NCBI GenBank assembly: GCA_018257865.1
Contig: JAEUBA010000116.1
Span: 1-64,000 of the forward strand
Reading direction: 5' to 3'
Source: Stereocaulon alpinum
Taxonomy: Eukaryota; Ascomycota; Lecanoromycetes; Lecanorales; Stereocaulaceae
Length of the DNA: 64,000 bases
Part shown: one piece after another, positions 14,101-25,551 of the stretch
Position numbering within the stretch: the stretch's first letter is position 1
How the letters are laid out: every line of letters begins with the position of its first letter
Position numbers and translations under genes: made by a program
The notes under the pieces: generated by a model
What the model was told of the DNA's origin: nothing
Databases searched by the model: none
Seen by the model: the letters and a program-made list of their open reading frames with translations, nothing else

Positions 14101-15891
14101 CTACTATATTATTACCTAGACTTACCGTATCTTAGATAACTAGGTTTATTAAATATAACCCTATATTTATTAAATATAGTCTAATATTTATTAAATATTA
14201 GCGCGGTAGCCCCTAAGCCTAATATTAACTTTAGTTAATATAGAGCCTTAGTAGACCCTAGCCTAGTCTAGCCGATATTACCCTATTCGGAACTAAGTTC
14301 TAGTAGCTCCTATATCTAAAGCTACTACCCCCGTCCTATTTCTAATTCCTTATCTTTTATCTTAGCTTACTCCTATACCTAAGTCCTTACTATAGAATTA
14401 AGAATACCTCGTCTACGTCCTATTCCCTAATATTATAAAAGACTAACTACCTAGCTAGTACTCTTATATAACTATTACGCGTAATTTATATATATTAGTC
14501 AAGCGAGCTAAGCCTATAGCTATAAGATCTATAGCTATATACTAACTATACTTACGTTCTTGGCCTTAGTAATTATATACTAAAATAGTCGGAAGATCTA
14601 GACTCGACGAAGGCCCTATCAGCTTGCTGGTATAAGCTGTTATAAGACGGCCTCTACTCTTCACGGAGCACGCCGTCGACGCAGCGTAGGTTCGAATACT
14701 ACGGGGGTAAAAATAATAGCAGTGAAAGTTAGCTTTGGCAGTAGCTTTCTAGGAGATAAGAATACGCGTCACTATTAATTGGGCACCTATATTACGCGTT
14801 GATTTTATCGTGGATTCGAATTCTACACGTTGTCGACTCGCTACGTTCACACACACAAAGAGAAGGCAGATACATAGGGCTTGACTACGTTACCTACTTC
14901 GGTACGGCTTTTACGGTTACATTCGCGCGGCTCCACCTTCGGCGACTACGAGACTGCCTTATACCCCCGAATTCGCCCTCCTCGATTCGCTATACTTCGT
15001 CGTGGTTTTAGGCTAGACACTCAGTATCGACGCGTGTTCCCACGACGTGCATGGACGATTACGTGAAAGATGGTAACGATATACGGTAAATGCAAGAGAT
15101 AAAGGCCTCGATATTACGAGTATTAAGGCGATTATAGAGGGAAGCACGAATAAGCAGACGCGATACGTGGAGGAGATCGAGACTGCGTTGGAGATCACTG
15201 CACATTATAGAAGCACAACATTGTATCGTAAAAAGACGCTTCAGAACGGGTCGGGATTGGTATTAGGCCAAGTCGGAAGAAAACCCGGCTCGTTTGTAAA
15301 TATGTTGATAATAGGGTTCTATAGCTACATTACCTCTCTAAATAGTAGGAGTGCTTAATGAATTAATGAATTAATCAATCAATAGACTCGACGAAGAGAG
15401 TTTCTAAAGCAGCTTCCGATTAATTTTTCAATCAAGCCTTTCACAGAATCTTTGAGAGGTCAGGTAGAGCAAATTTACTATGGGTATACGGGTAATGTGC
15501 CGAATCTTTTGCTCTAACTTAGATAACTCAGCCCAGCCTTTGTACCAACTTAGATCTCTTTTAAATAATCGGAAAGCCATGATCCTGGTTGAATAATACA
15601 TCTCTTCTTCGGTGTAATGGAGAGGCAGTCCGCGTCTGTGATTCTGAAGAAGTATTAATGTAAGGAGGTGGCAATTACGTTTATCTACAAATAATAGAGC
15701 AAGACAATCAATCTATCGGCTTGAGTTGGAGGCGACTAGCTGACAAATACTTCTCCATATCGATACTGCCGTAGAACGAAGAGCTACGAAATAAGCTTAG
15801 CGCCGGAATAATTCCGTTTTGGGAGCTGAAAGCCCTATAACAAGGCAACTCACCCATTTCTCCTTAGATAATTGACGAACCTCTAAATGAG
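14101..15891. other. Transition from RIP block to normal-composition spacer
   Basis: TA-rich degraded sequence gives way to ordinary composition at about 14600-14900. Short open frames of 60-70 codons occur on both strands, but none shows a recognisable domain, and their codon use is unconvincing. The upstream region of the hydrolase-NACHT gene presumably lies in the last few hundred bases. Confidence 0.5.
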
Positions 15892-18800
15892 ATGTCTCTG
15901 CGTCGCAAACTCAAGAACCTGATTGCTCCAAGGCATTCATTAGATCGACCAACAGGCTCTTCGCTAGTACCTGAAGCCTCGTGCGAAGGTCCACGACCAC
16001 AGACGATCGACGGCCCGGCACTAACCCCTCCAAACCCCAAAGCTTTTGCAGCACTGGTCGAGGGAGGCAAGAACTATGGCATCAAAACTCTTTACGACCA
16101 TGGCAAGGAAGCCTATATCGATATCGTGTTTGTTCATGGACTGACCGGCAACGCATACAACACCTGGCTTGATAAAGAGACGGGAGTACACTGGCCAAGC
16201 GAGCTTCTAGGACCAGACATTCCGGAGTCACGTATCCTAAGCTTTGGATATAATACAGATGTTGTCAACATATGGACTCGAGGGCCAGCGTCAAGTAGCC
16301 GGCTGTCCAACCATGCCGAGAATTTGGTCGGTAAACTCGTGCGCAAGCGAGAACAAAGCGATACCGTATCTAGGAAGATTATCTTCGTCGCCCATAGTCT
16401 CGGCGGGCTGGTCATCAAGCAAGCGCTAACGCATTCCAAGAACAGCGCTGAAAAACATCTCAACCAGATTGAATGTTATACTACCGGGATAGTGTTTCTG
16501 GGAGTTCCGCACTGCGGATCTGACCTTGAAGCATAGGCGACGTTCGGAAGACGTATAGTTAGCATTTTTGCGCCAGCGAACAAGGATATTGTCAATATCT
16601 TAAACCCTGACTCGGAAATGTTGCACATGGTCGAGAACAACTTCCATACCATCGTAAGGCAGAGGAAGGATAATCCCATTGAGTTGACTTGCTTCTACGA
16701 GGAACTTGCAGTAAAGGGCATTAGAGAGGTAGTAGATATACACCTTATCATAAATCGTACGATTAACGATCTCCATAGATTGTGCCTCAACGCTCTGCCA
16801 AGATCGCGGGCTACAAGTTGTATGGCATATATGCAAACCACATAGTACTGTTTGGCGCCTTTGCTGAATAAGCTGCCACTGACCACATCAGGACATAACG
16901 AAGTTTCCGGGCCGAGAAGACCCTGGGTATGATGCCATTCTCGGCGAACTCCAGCGCTGGGCAAAGATGGTCCACGGAACGAAACAAGACACCGCACACT
17001 CAGGTTAGGCCTTGATCTTCGATTCATATTTTAAGCTTGAAGGATTGGAGTTATGGGTAGCGTCTGGGCTATGTTCGAGGTCCAGCGATTGCTACAATCA
17101 AGCTTGCTTGATCTTGTTGTACGGGAAACTAACTCTGAGATAGGACGTGAGGGGAAGTTTTCGACAGAGGAATACGTTTGCCTTCAGTCACTCTAGCCAG
17201 GTGGGATTGACTACGAATCTCAAAAAAATCAGAACCCAAAACGTGTGTCCGATACTTGTCTATGGACCCTCGAAAACCCAAAATATCTCGAATGGCGAGA
17301 CAATGGGAACTAAACACTACTCTGGGTTTCTGCTGATCCCGGGTGCGGAAAGTCTGTCCTCGCCAGGTGTATCGTTGACGAAGACCTTCCCACGGTCTTC
17401 CCAAATGATTCCTCAAAGCGGGTTCTTTACTATTTCTTTAAGGATACTAGTCTTAAACAGCGGAGCGTCTCCCGAGCAATATCTACGATCTTACACCAAT
17501 TATTCATGTTCCACCCTCAGTTGATTCGGCACGCTTTACCCAAGTATAAGGAGAAGGGCGCAGCGCTATCCACAACATTCCCAGAATTATGGTCTATCTT
17601 TATAGCAGCTGCTACAGATCCGACAGCTGGAAACATTATTTGTGTGCTTAATGCCCTCGATGAATGCAATGACTAGGAGCAACCGAGGCTGCTTGAATGT
17701 TTAGAAGATTTCTGCCTTGGCTCACGAACTTCATCCTCTGCATCCCGCCTCAAGTTCCTGGTTACTAGCCGACCGTATTTTGAAATCCGACGGAGATTCG
17801 ATAGACTACTGGAAGCGTCCAACAATATCGAACTAGCAGGGAATAATGAATCAGCAAGTATCAAGAAAGAGATCGATCTGGTCATTAAACACCAAGTTGC
17901 GAACCTGAAGAGGGAAATTCGTCTTGCCCCAAAGGTTAGCGAACATTTGGAAAAGAGGCTCCTCGAGACAGAACACAGAACTTATCTATGGCTTCATCTG
18001 CTGTGGAATATTATTAGGAAGAACTTGTCAGGGACTAACTTTGAAATGGATAGGCTGGTTGATAACTTGCCGGATAACATAAAAGGTTCCTATAAAGTAC
18101 TTCTTCAGAAGTGTCCTGACTCTGTCTTTGCAAGAAAAGTGCTACAGATTGTTTTAGTTGCTGCTCGACCGCTAACATTGACAGAAATAGATATTGCACT
18201 TAACGTCAACGAACAGACTTCATCGTATGCTACTCTCGAACAGGAAGGACCCTCTCGGCTTCAAGAAACGCTGCCAAGCCGTTGTGGTCTTACGATATCA
18301 ATTATTCATTCGAAAGTCTACTTCATTCATCAAACAGTTAAGGAATTTCTGCTGGGCAAGCTTGGTACTGAACGTCCTGCCGGACGAATCTGGCAATAAT
18401 CTCTGGAACTGGAAGAGTCTTATCATCTTTTGTCAAAGATCTGTCTGCGATCGATTTCCTTTTTAGAAGTAGAATTGCATCGAGCGAGCTTATGCAATGC
18501 TTTACTTCCCGAGGACAGTCGAGAGATAGAACCAAGTATATACTGCCGGAGCCATACGTTCTTGTCGTATAGCGCAGTCTACTAGGCAGATTATTTCAGA
18601 GATCAAGGAAGTAATAAGGGTATCCAAAATATTGAGTATGTTCTAAAAAAGGGCAATTATCATCAAGTCATTGGTAGATAGAGAATAAATTATGGTACTA
18701 TATTACAAGCTGCATTATTTAGCGGCCACAACTTTATCGTTTAGATATTGCTCGAGAAGGGAGCCGATATCAACGCTTAAGGTGGAATCTATAGTAACGC

Positions 18801-19710
18801 GTTACAGGCGGTGTTATTTGAAGGTTATAATTAAGTAGTATAAATACTGCTTGAGAAGGGAGCTGATATTAACGCTTAAGGGGGAGAGTATAGTAACGTA
18901 TTATAGGTAGCGTTATTTAAAGGTTATAATTAAGTAGTATAAATACTACTTAAGAAGGGAGCTGATATTAACGCTTAAGGGGGAGAGTATAGTAACGTAT
19001 TATAGACGGTATTATTTAAAGGTTATAATTAAGTAGTATAAATACTGCTTGAGAAGGGAGCTGATATTAACGCTTAAGGTGGAATCTATAGTAACGTATT
19101 ACAGACGGCGTTATCTAAAGGTTATAATTAAGTAGTATAAATACTGCTTGAGAAGGGAGCTGATATTAACGCTTAAGGTAGATACTATAGTAACGCGTTA
19201 TAGGCGGCGTTATCTAAAGGTTATAATTAAGTAGTATAAATACTACTTAAGAAGGGAATTAATATCAACGCTTAAGGTAGAATCTATAGTAATATATTAT
19301 AGGCGGCGTTATCTAAAGGTTATAATTAAGTAGTATAAATACTACTCGAGAAGGGAGCTAATATTAATACTTAAGGGGGAGAGTATAGTAACGTATTATA
19401 GGCGGCGTTATCTAAAGGTTATAATTAAATAGTATAAATACTACTCGAGAAGGGAGCTAATATTAATACTTAAGGGGGAGAGTATAGTAACGTATTACAG
19501 GCGGTGTTATCTAAAGGTTATAATTAAGTGGTGTAAATACTGCTCGAGAAGGGAGCTGATGTTAATGCTTAAGGGGGAGAGTATGGCAACGTATTGCAGG
19601 CGGCGTCATCCAAAGGTTATAATCAAGTGGTGCAAATGCTGCTCGAGAAAGGGGCAAAGCAAGCTAGACTTGGAGGCGTTGCAGAGAATCCACTGTCTGA
19701 TCATTTATGA
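15892..19710 (+). pseudogene. NLR-type STAND protein: alpha/beta hydrolase - NACHT - ankyrin, RIP-broken
   Basis: The start is ATG 15892. The first exon gives an alpha/beta hydrolase: IDIVFVHGLTG, then a nucleophile elbow AHSLGG (usually GHSLGG), then GIVFLGVPH. A TAG at 16534 replaces the W of EAWATFG. Two introns are supported by frame and family sequence, 16729-16778 and 16845-16891, leading to NHIDITKF. After a poorly readable stretch at 17000-17150 the NACHT domain follows, with Walker A DPGCGKSVLA (about 17340) and Walker B ICVLNALDECND (about 17640-17675, followed by TAG). Winged-helix-like sequence comes next, then ankyrin repeats to a TGA at 19710. Fungal proteins of this layout are NLR-like sensors in self/nonself recognition. 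Many TAG/TAA stops make it non-functional, with the density highest in the ankyrin part. Confidence 0.85.
18690..19665 (+). repeat. Ankyrin-coding tandem array, 99-bp period, about 10 units
   Basis: Near-identical 99-bp (33-codon) units encode the ankyrin core ILLEKGADINAQGG...LQAALSKGYNQVV. In most units the Q codons read TAA (NA*GG, YN*VV*I). The last unit (about 19615-19660) keeps CAA, GTG and CAA at the same positions. Unit boundaries can be followed by the word AAGGGAGCTGATATTAACGC or its variants near 18760, 18858, 18957, 19056, 19155, 19254, 19353, 19452 and 19551. Confidence 0.93.
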
Positions 19711-21680
19711 AGCAGAATCCGATAACACGATTTGAGGCGAAGTATAAATGAGTACCTTCTTACCCATCGCAGTCAACTTTGTGCAGTATAACCGCGAGCA
19801 AGGAACACTTAGACTCTAGCTTACACATACCTCAGCCAGCGCGCTGCCGGTTACGAGGCACACGACGTCGGAACTGCCCTGCGGACATAAGGCCTACAAA
19901 CGACACTACACTCCTCTTTAGCACGGATCTCTTATATTGCGATCAAACCGCTTTCTTTCTTTCTTTCCTATGTTGAGCAGGGCGTTCGGCAACGGACGAG
20001 CATAGTTGGCTTCTGAATCGGAGAAAGTGCAGCAGAGCAGAATGTAATTAGCTGACATATCGTAACGGTCCATAACTATAGGTTACATGACCATAACAGA
20101 ACACACACACACATACCCGCCAGGACCGTCCGGAACTTTAATAGCAACGGGAAGAGAGTCCTAGATAGCGTGGTAGGGCCTGCGAAGTATAGCCACCATC
20201 AGACTTTGCTCTACCTAGCCCAGCCCTCGTGAGCTTCAAGGATCTGTGCTCTTTATCAGCTTTAGAGGTTATATTCAAGTACTTCTCTACCTTACTATTG
20301 ACTGCAATTTCCATGCAAGGTGCCGCTCATTATATAATCGTGCGGCAGCTGTACTACCGATATATGCAGAGCCTTTCCAGCCTCAGGTGCTTGCAACTGT
20401 GACTTTATACCAAGTACAACAATCACTCTACTTGCTGAAGCGTGCACTTCGGTCTTGATATTTAGTGTCCTACCAATCTCTGTCGGCCGCTGCTATGCCC
20501 ACTATATCTGAGGCCCACCCTATGTTGTCTTAAACATATCATGACAGCACTTCGTCTTGGCAAAGCAGGCCGTCTCTTTTATGGTATTCCCCTTCAACGA
20601 GCTGGAACTAGCTGCTGCTTAGTATATGTCGAGAAGCGTGAGGACGTGATGGGCTTGAGCAAATTCCTTCGTTCGGTCGGCGGGGGTGTCAACGGCAGGT
20701 CTGTGGAGCTTCAGAGTGATTCTATGATTTACCTCTAGTGATATAGGAGCTTTTGACTTAGTAGTTATGCATTGGACTGCGTCTCGAAGTTGTACAATGG
20801 CTGTTCGGAAAACTGATCGCGATTTGGATACCGCGACGAGTAAGTTGACTCGGCGACGTTAGTACACGATTGCTAAGGCCAAAACGCAAGTGTGTCTTAG
20901 TGCATAGCCACAGGCTTGGCTCGCTTTACTGACCCACGTAAGTTACATGTAAGCGTTATATAAGACGTGCGTGCTAATCTCGCACTAGCCGACTTCAGCA
21001 ATCGCTTCCGTTGGAAGTACTAATTGGCGTGGCGACCCTGTATAAAGTTACGCGCCACAGTAGAAATAATACTAACAATAACTTCCTATTATCGTAGCGA
21101 GGTCCTAAGGCTCGGATAAGACCCTTCTATAAGTATAGAGCAGTAAGAGCTTTACGGTAATACTATAGGGAAGCAAGTCTATTATACTATAAAAGGAGGC
21201 TCTCTGCAAATTAGGCTTAAAGGCGATAACGCGGGCGTAATTTTCTAGATAAGGCGGTCCTAAATATTTAGAAATAGCTATAGAACACGGCTTATATAGA
21301 AGTATAGTAAACCTCGACGTGTGTATAGAATATAAGCTACTTGAAGTCAAAGTACCTCTTATATTTTCCGGCACGGTGGGTTTTCCGCGACATAGGGACG
21401 GACGTTACGGAGGTATTCTTCATATTCTTCTTTTCCTTCTTATTTAGGTATTCAGGTAGGTACAGCTAGGTACGATATTAGGTGCGATCTTCTATATAGG
21501 GTTATTTATTTCTACACGGCTATTCTATATAGTAAGCTTTGCCCGTGACTACTCTACTACTGCTATTTACCGATACTCTTATCCCTACCCCTTTATAGTA
21601 TGAAAATTATCAAGTTAAATAATCTAAGATTTTATATTCTTTATCTTCCTACTTATTTGGAGCTTTAAGCGAGTCCCCTG
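19711..21680. other. Spacer with no recognised gene
   Basis: The composition is mixed. A short AC dinucleotide run lies at about 20099-20114. Several open frames of 65-90 codons occur (for example 20246-20458, 20541-20738 and 21105-21374 minus), but none shows a known domain. The 21060-21660 part is TA-rich and looks RIP-affected. It may contain decayed transposon sequence that I could not classify. Confidence 0.5.
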
Positions 21681-21689
21681 TATCTAGGT

Positions 21690-24609
21690 ATTCTAGGCCA
21701 AGGATCTATTTCCATTCCTTATATCTCCAGCTCTTCAGCCTCCTTCTATCGGCCTTGATTCTAGTATATCGAGGCTAGGTTAGCTATACTGGTTAGCGTG
21801 GAAGGATACTCCTCGCCTAGCACCCTCTTCGTTATTTCTATCACTCGTATTTACAGCTCCTCAGCCTCTTTCTATCGGCCTTAATTCTAGTATATTAAGG
21901 CTAGGTTGGCTATACTGGTTAGCGTGGAAGGATACTCCTCGCCTAGTACCCTCTTCGTTATTTCTATCACTCGCACTTGCAGCTCTTCAGCCTCCTTCCA
22001 GCGTCTAGCCTCAAAAAAGACTAGTGTAAACCCTGCTAATTCCTGCCTTTTTATGGACCCTGAAGATAAATTTGTCTGACACTGAAGAGCAGTGATATGG
22101 GGAAGTAAGTCTCGGCGGAAAGTATAGTCCCTCGTTTTGAACCTCCAGGTAATAGATTTGGTAAGGACATCTCGAGCTTTATTGTAGAAGCGGTCTTTTT
22201 CAACTGCTATCAGACGATCAAAGGCCTATATATAGATTAAACGGTGTATGAAGAAATGCTGTTGGGAGTCGTCTCGTCCAATCAGTAAGAAGGAGATCAG
22301 CGTTTGAATACCTAGGCGAAAATTTCGGCTTTCCCAGCTCCTATCTAGACGAAGGCAGAACAAAGCTGGTGAGAATTCATCAACTGCTTTATATGCTGTA
22401 TCAGACTATGTTTCGGAATTCTCCGCCGCAGACCTGAAGATTTCTTCCCTTATGCCTTCGTTGTGGAAGAATGGAAATATCTGCAGGATCTGTAATGCAG
22501 CTTTTGGAGCCTAGCGCAAGGCTTCATTTGCTGCTGAATCGGCCTGTCTGGCAATTGCAGTGTATGATAGGTCCTATGTAGCATAGACCGCTCGTTCATT
22601 TCCCGAAGCCCCTTTGTACGCTTCATTTTGCAGCAAATGCTGACGGTGTGCATTGAAGGTATCCAAGAAGTCGTCAATGCGGTATTCACCGCTCGCTATA
22701 TACGCTCCTGCTTGATCAATTGCAAGGGCAAGATATCCGAGCTCGGTAACGATGTCTGAGGCTTGTTTCTTGTAGCTCTTTGGTGACATATCGAGATGCG
22801 CTGACCTTAGGAGAAGTTCTGATGCTTCATCCTCGTTCATTTCTGAAACGCACCGTATTTGAGATCCAGGAAGTCTCCTCAGCATCCCGTTTCTGCTCGT
22901 ATAGAGTATATCACCGTGAATGCCAGGAGGCCAAAGTCCTGAGATATCCTCGAGATTATCAGCTCCATCAACCAAGAGAAGCCAGTTGCCTCCGTAGAAT
23001 TCTAGCTCTCGTAGAGCCACTTCTAAAGAACAATTCAGGTCTGTGATTGTCCCAAGTTTCGAGGCAATAGTCTTATAACTTTGCTCCAGAGTATCCCTTT
23101 TACTTGCATCAACCCAAAACACGTACTCATATCTATTTTCTAATGATTAGTCGCACCGAACAAGGGACAAACCTACATATACTAACCTTTGTGAATGCTT
23201 TTCGGTAAATCTCAAAGCAATTTGCGTTTTACCCGCACCTCCCATACCATATAGTAGGTATTCGCGCCTCAAATGCTCTCCAGGGCCTTGATCAGTAAAA
23301 AATTCTTCCAATGTATTTAGAAAGTCCTCTCGACCTGTGAAGAGACTGCTGGATACTGGCTGGTATTTCATGGACGACCTCGACGTGGGCTCCGGGACTG
23401 CTTCTGGAGCAGCCAGACCTGATTTCAAGTCAGAGGGGAGCGTCAAAGAGATAAATGCTTCTTTTTTCGTGTCATGACTGACATATCGATTGCATTGAAA
23501 GTTCAGGCCGTCGATCTTCACTTGCTCGACAAAGAATGTCTACGGCCCTGTCAATCGAGCTTGAGACCTCTACCTCTTCCATGTAGGCTTTTGTGTGGGT
23601 TTGAACTTCATTCATTTTCTTCCATTATATATTTCCGACGCCGTGAGTCACGTTGTATCGGAAATACCGATTCGGCGATTGCCGAAATCGCCCTGCCAAT
23701 TCATAAGCGATCTGTTCACAATTCGTTGCAATTCGTTTCAGTACCCCAACCATCTCGGGTAGGAGTATCTTTTGAAAGGCATCCGGCTGAGATAAACCTA
23801 TAGTACCAGGGTGACCGGTCCAAATGCTGACCAAACACCCAAGCTTCGAGGCGCCTCCAAAAATCGCAAAAGCCTCGTCAAGTACCAGCTGTGCAGGATT
23901 GTTGAACTGCAGTCCGCCATCTAAGAAATCCTCCCGCGCGCCTCCGTCATCTACGATCGTCATGCGTTTAAAGAAGGTCGGCGCGGCCGTCGTCGCTCGC
24001 GCAGCTTCCCAGATCTTGCAATTTGTACCCGCATTTCGTCGAACACCATATGATCTGAACAGGCGCGGATATGCCATTTTGACTGCCGGGACTGCGCACA
24101 CAAAAGCCTTTGCGGAACCTGCTTCGTCATTCTCACGTAGTATATGTTCCCCTAGCTCTTTTGCAGCGACCAAGTCTTAGACCTGTTTCTCCAATGTTGT
24201 TGCCTTGAAGGCCCCGTCCTTGAAAGAGGGCTTTCGATTTGCCTTGCAAAATACGGATCCTGCGATTTCATTGTACGTTCGTAATGCGTCTCTTGTTGTC
24301 ATTCTTAAACGACCGAGCATTAGGGCAATAAGGCTACATTCAATCAATACCGTATGCTATGTTCAACTCGATCGAGGAGGCGGCAGCATACCCACCCGTA
24401 CTTGTACCCCTGATGAGATGAAAATATTGGCAGGGCCGGGGTAGACTTGCGAGACCCTGATCGTATTGTATCCGTCTCATGAATTCATCCAATATAAGAA
24501 GCATGGAGACGCCCCGGATCCCCCCACCATCTATAAGCTAGTTAAAATGGAAGGTGGAAATAGTGCGAAATTACACACCTAAAGCCAATAAGTTCAAAGG
24601 TCTATCCAT
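21690..24609 (-). pseudogene. Patatin-like phospholipase - NB-ARC - TPR NLR, RIP-broken
   Basis: The start is ATG at 24609. Intron 24578-24531 joins LLAL to DGGGIRG, the patatin oxyanion motif. Intron 24391-24334 follows the GTSTGG nucleophile motif and joins it to LIALMLG. The catalytic DGG is in FLDGGLQFNNP (about 23925). In-frame TAA codons lie at 24179 and about 23627 where Q is expected. A short intron probably lies near 23475. NB-ARC follows: P-loop GMGGAGKTQ (about 23240), intron 23186-23133, kinase-2 LLLVDGADN, LYTSRN, and a GLPLA-equivalent LGYLALAIDQAG. A TAG at about 22571 ends the clean part. Beyond it, kinesin-light-chain-type TPRs (KEAEEL...LGEEYPSTLTSIANLA) run to about 21700 with W and Q codons turned to stops. 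Patatin-NLRs act in fungal incompatibility and immunity. This copy is dead. Confidence 0.88.
21700..22010 (-). repeat. TPR-coding repeat pair, RIP-mutated
   Basis: Consecutive 126-bp (42-codon) TPR units are nearly identical in DNA. They carry TAG where TGG (GRWKEAEEL) and TAA or TAG where Q or W are expected, for example GR*KEAEEL and Y*NQGR. The first unit, next to the NB-ARC side (about 22000), keeps RRWKEAEELQ. Confidence 0.8.
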
Positions 24610-25551
24610 TTCGACCGAAACACATTAGATATAGAATAAGTAGAGTACGCTTATGAGGCTGAGGTGGGGCATCAGATGTTGATTATTCGCTCTACGGCTA
24701 AGAAAGCTTGGCAGGCTTGGCAATGATCGACCGCTAGTAGCCCTACCTGCAGAGTTTTCACAGGCAAAATAAAAGGAGGATATTTTTCTATTTCTTCTTC
24801 TTATGCATGCAACGCGGTAGTCTAGAATAGACAGTTACTGCACGAGCCAATCAAGTGCTCAATAGCAGCATCGTTACCTTTAATTCATTAGGTTCCTATT
24901 CATACTATTTAACATCAGAGAGCCTAAAACCTGCCAAGACTTTAAGTCTTCCAGTCTCAGCCCTATGAAGTCAATTTGACATCTGAGCTAGGCAACATGG
25001 TGGTGGACTAGGGACTGGTTCAAATCACGAATGGCGAACGTGCTTCAAAAGCGACGTGGACTAAGATTACAGTGACGTTCATACGCTAGTAGGAACAGCG
25101 AAAGAGTATGTTCTCTTGGGGTGGCCGAAAAGAGATGGTCTGGCAGCTGCTTTAAGCAGCTTGAGTACCGACACTGGTGATCCTCGCGCCTTGAAAAAAG
25201 AAGGCACTGCCGAGGACCCTTGTCGAACCATTCATGTTGGAATATGCAGATACCTTTCTAGCTCTCTCGGCCGCCCATCACCATCGTTCCTTCCTTCCTT
25301 CAAGCAAGTCTCTTTGAGGCAACGATTATAAGTGAGGCCTGGAGCCCACCTCTTCCCTTCATTTCGTCCATTCTCCCATTCCCCCATTTCTATTAGTGAA
25401 GCAGGACTTCCCTTGTGTCATTGCCCGCACCACTATCATCCTTCATTCCACCACCTTGCAGTCCACCCTCAGAGTCACCCTGACTTGCGATCCCCTTCCA
25501 CACCACCCTACTCGCTCGCCACAGCATTCATCCATCACTACTGTCAACAGC
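24610..25551. other. Spacer between divergent patatin-NLR and DUF3435 gene
   Basis: The two genes are divergently oriented here. C/T-rich sequence (about 25330-25550) upstream of ATG 25552 looks like a fungal promoter/5' leader with pyrimidine tracts. No other gene is recognised. If the DUF3435 gene is a Starship captain, the element's 5' edge could lie in this interval, but I found no convincing boundary. Confidence 0.45.

Noticed and set aside
14680..14830. Two tRNA T-arm-like words (GGTTCGAAT and GATTCGAATTC)
   Set aside because: No matching acceptor stem, D-arm or anticodon arm could be folded around either word.
16134..16463. 109-codon minus-strand frame
   Set aside because: Shadow of the hydrolase exon on the plus strand.
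18690..19665. CRISPR-like regular array
   Set aside because: The 99-bp period is continuous coding repeat without spacers, and the organism is a fungus.
24610..25551. Starship 5' boundary with a TTAC-type target site
   Set aside because: I looked for TTAC followed by a suitable A and matching direct repeats and found nothing convincing without the other end.
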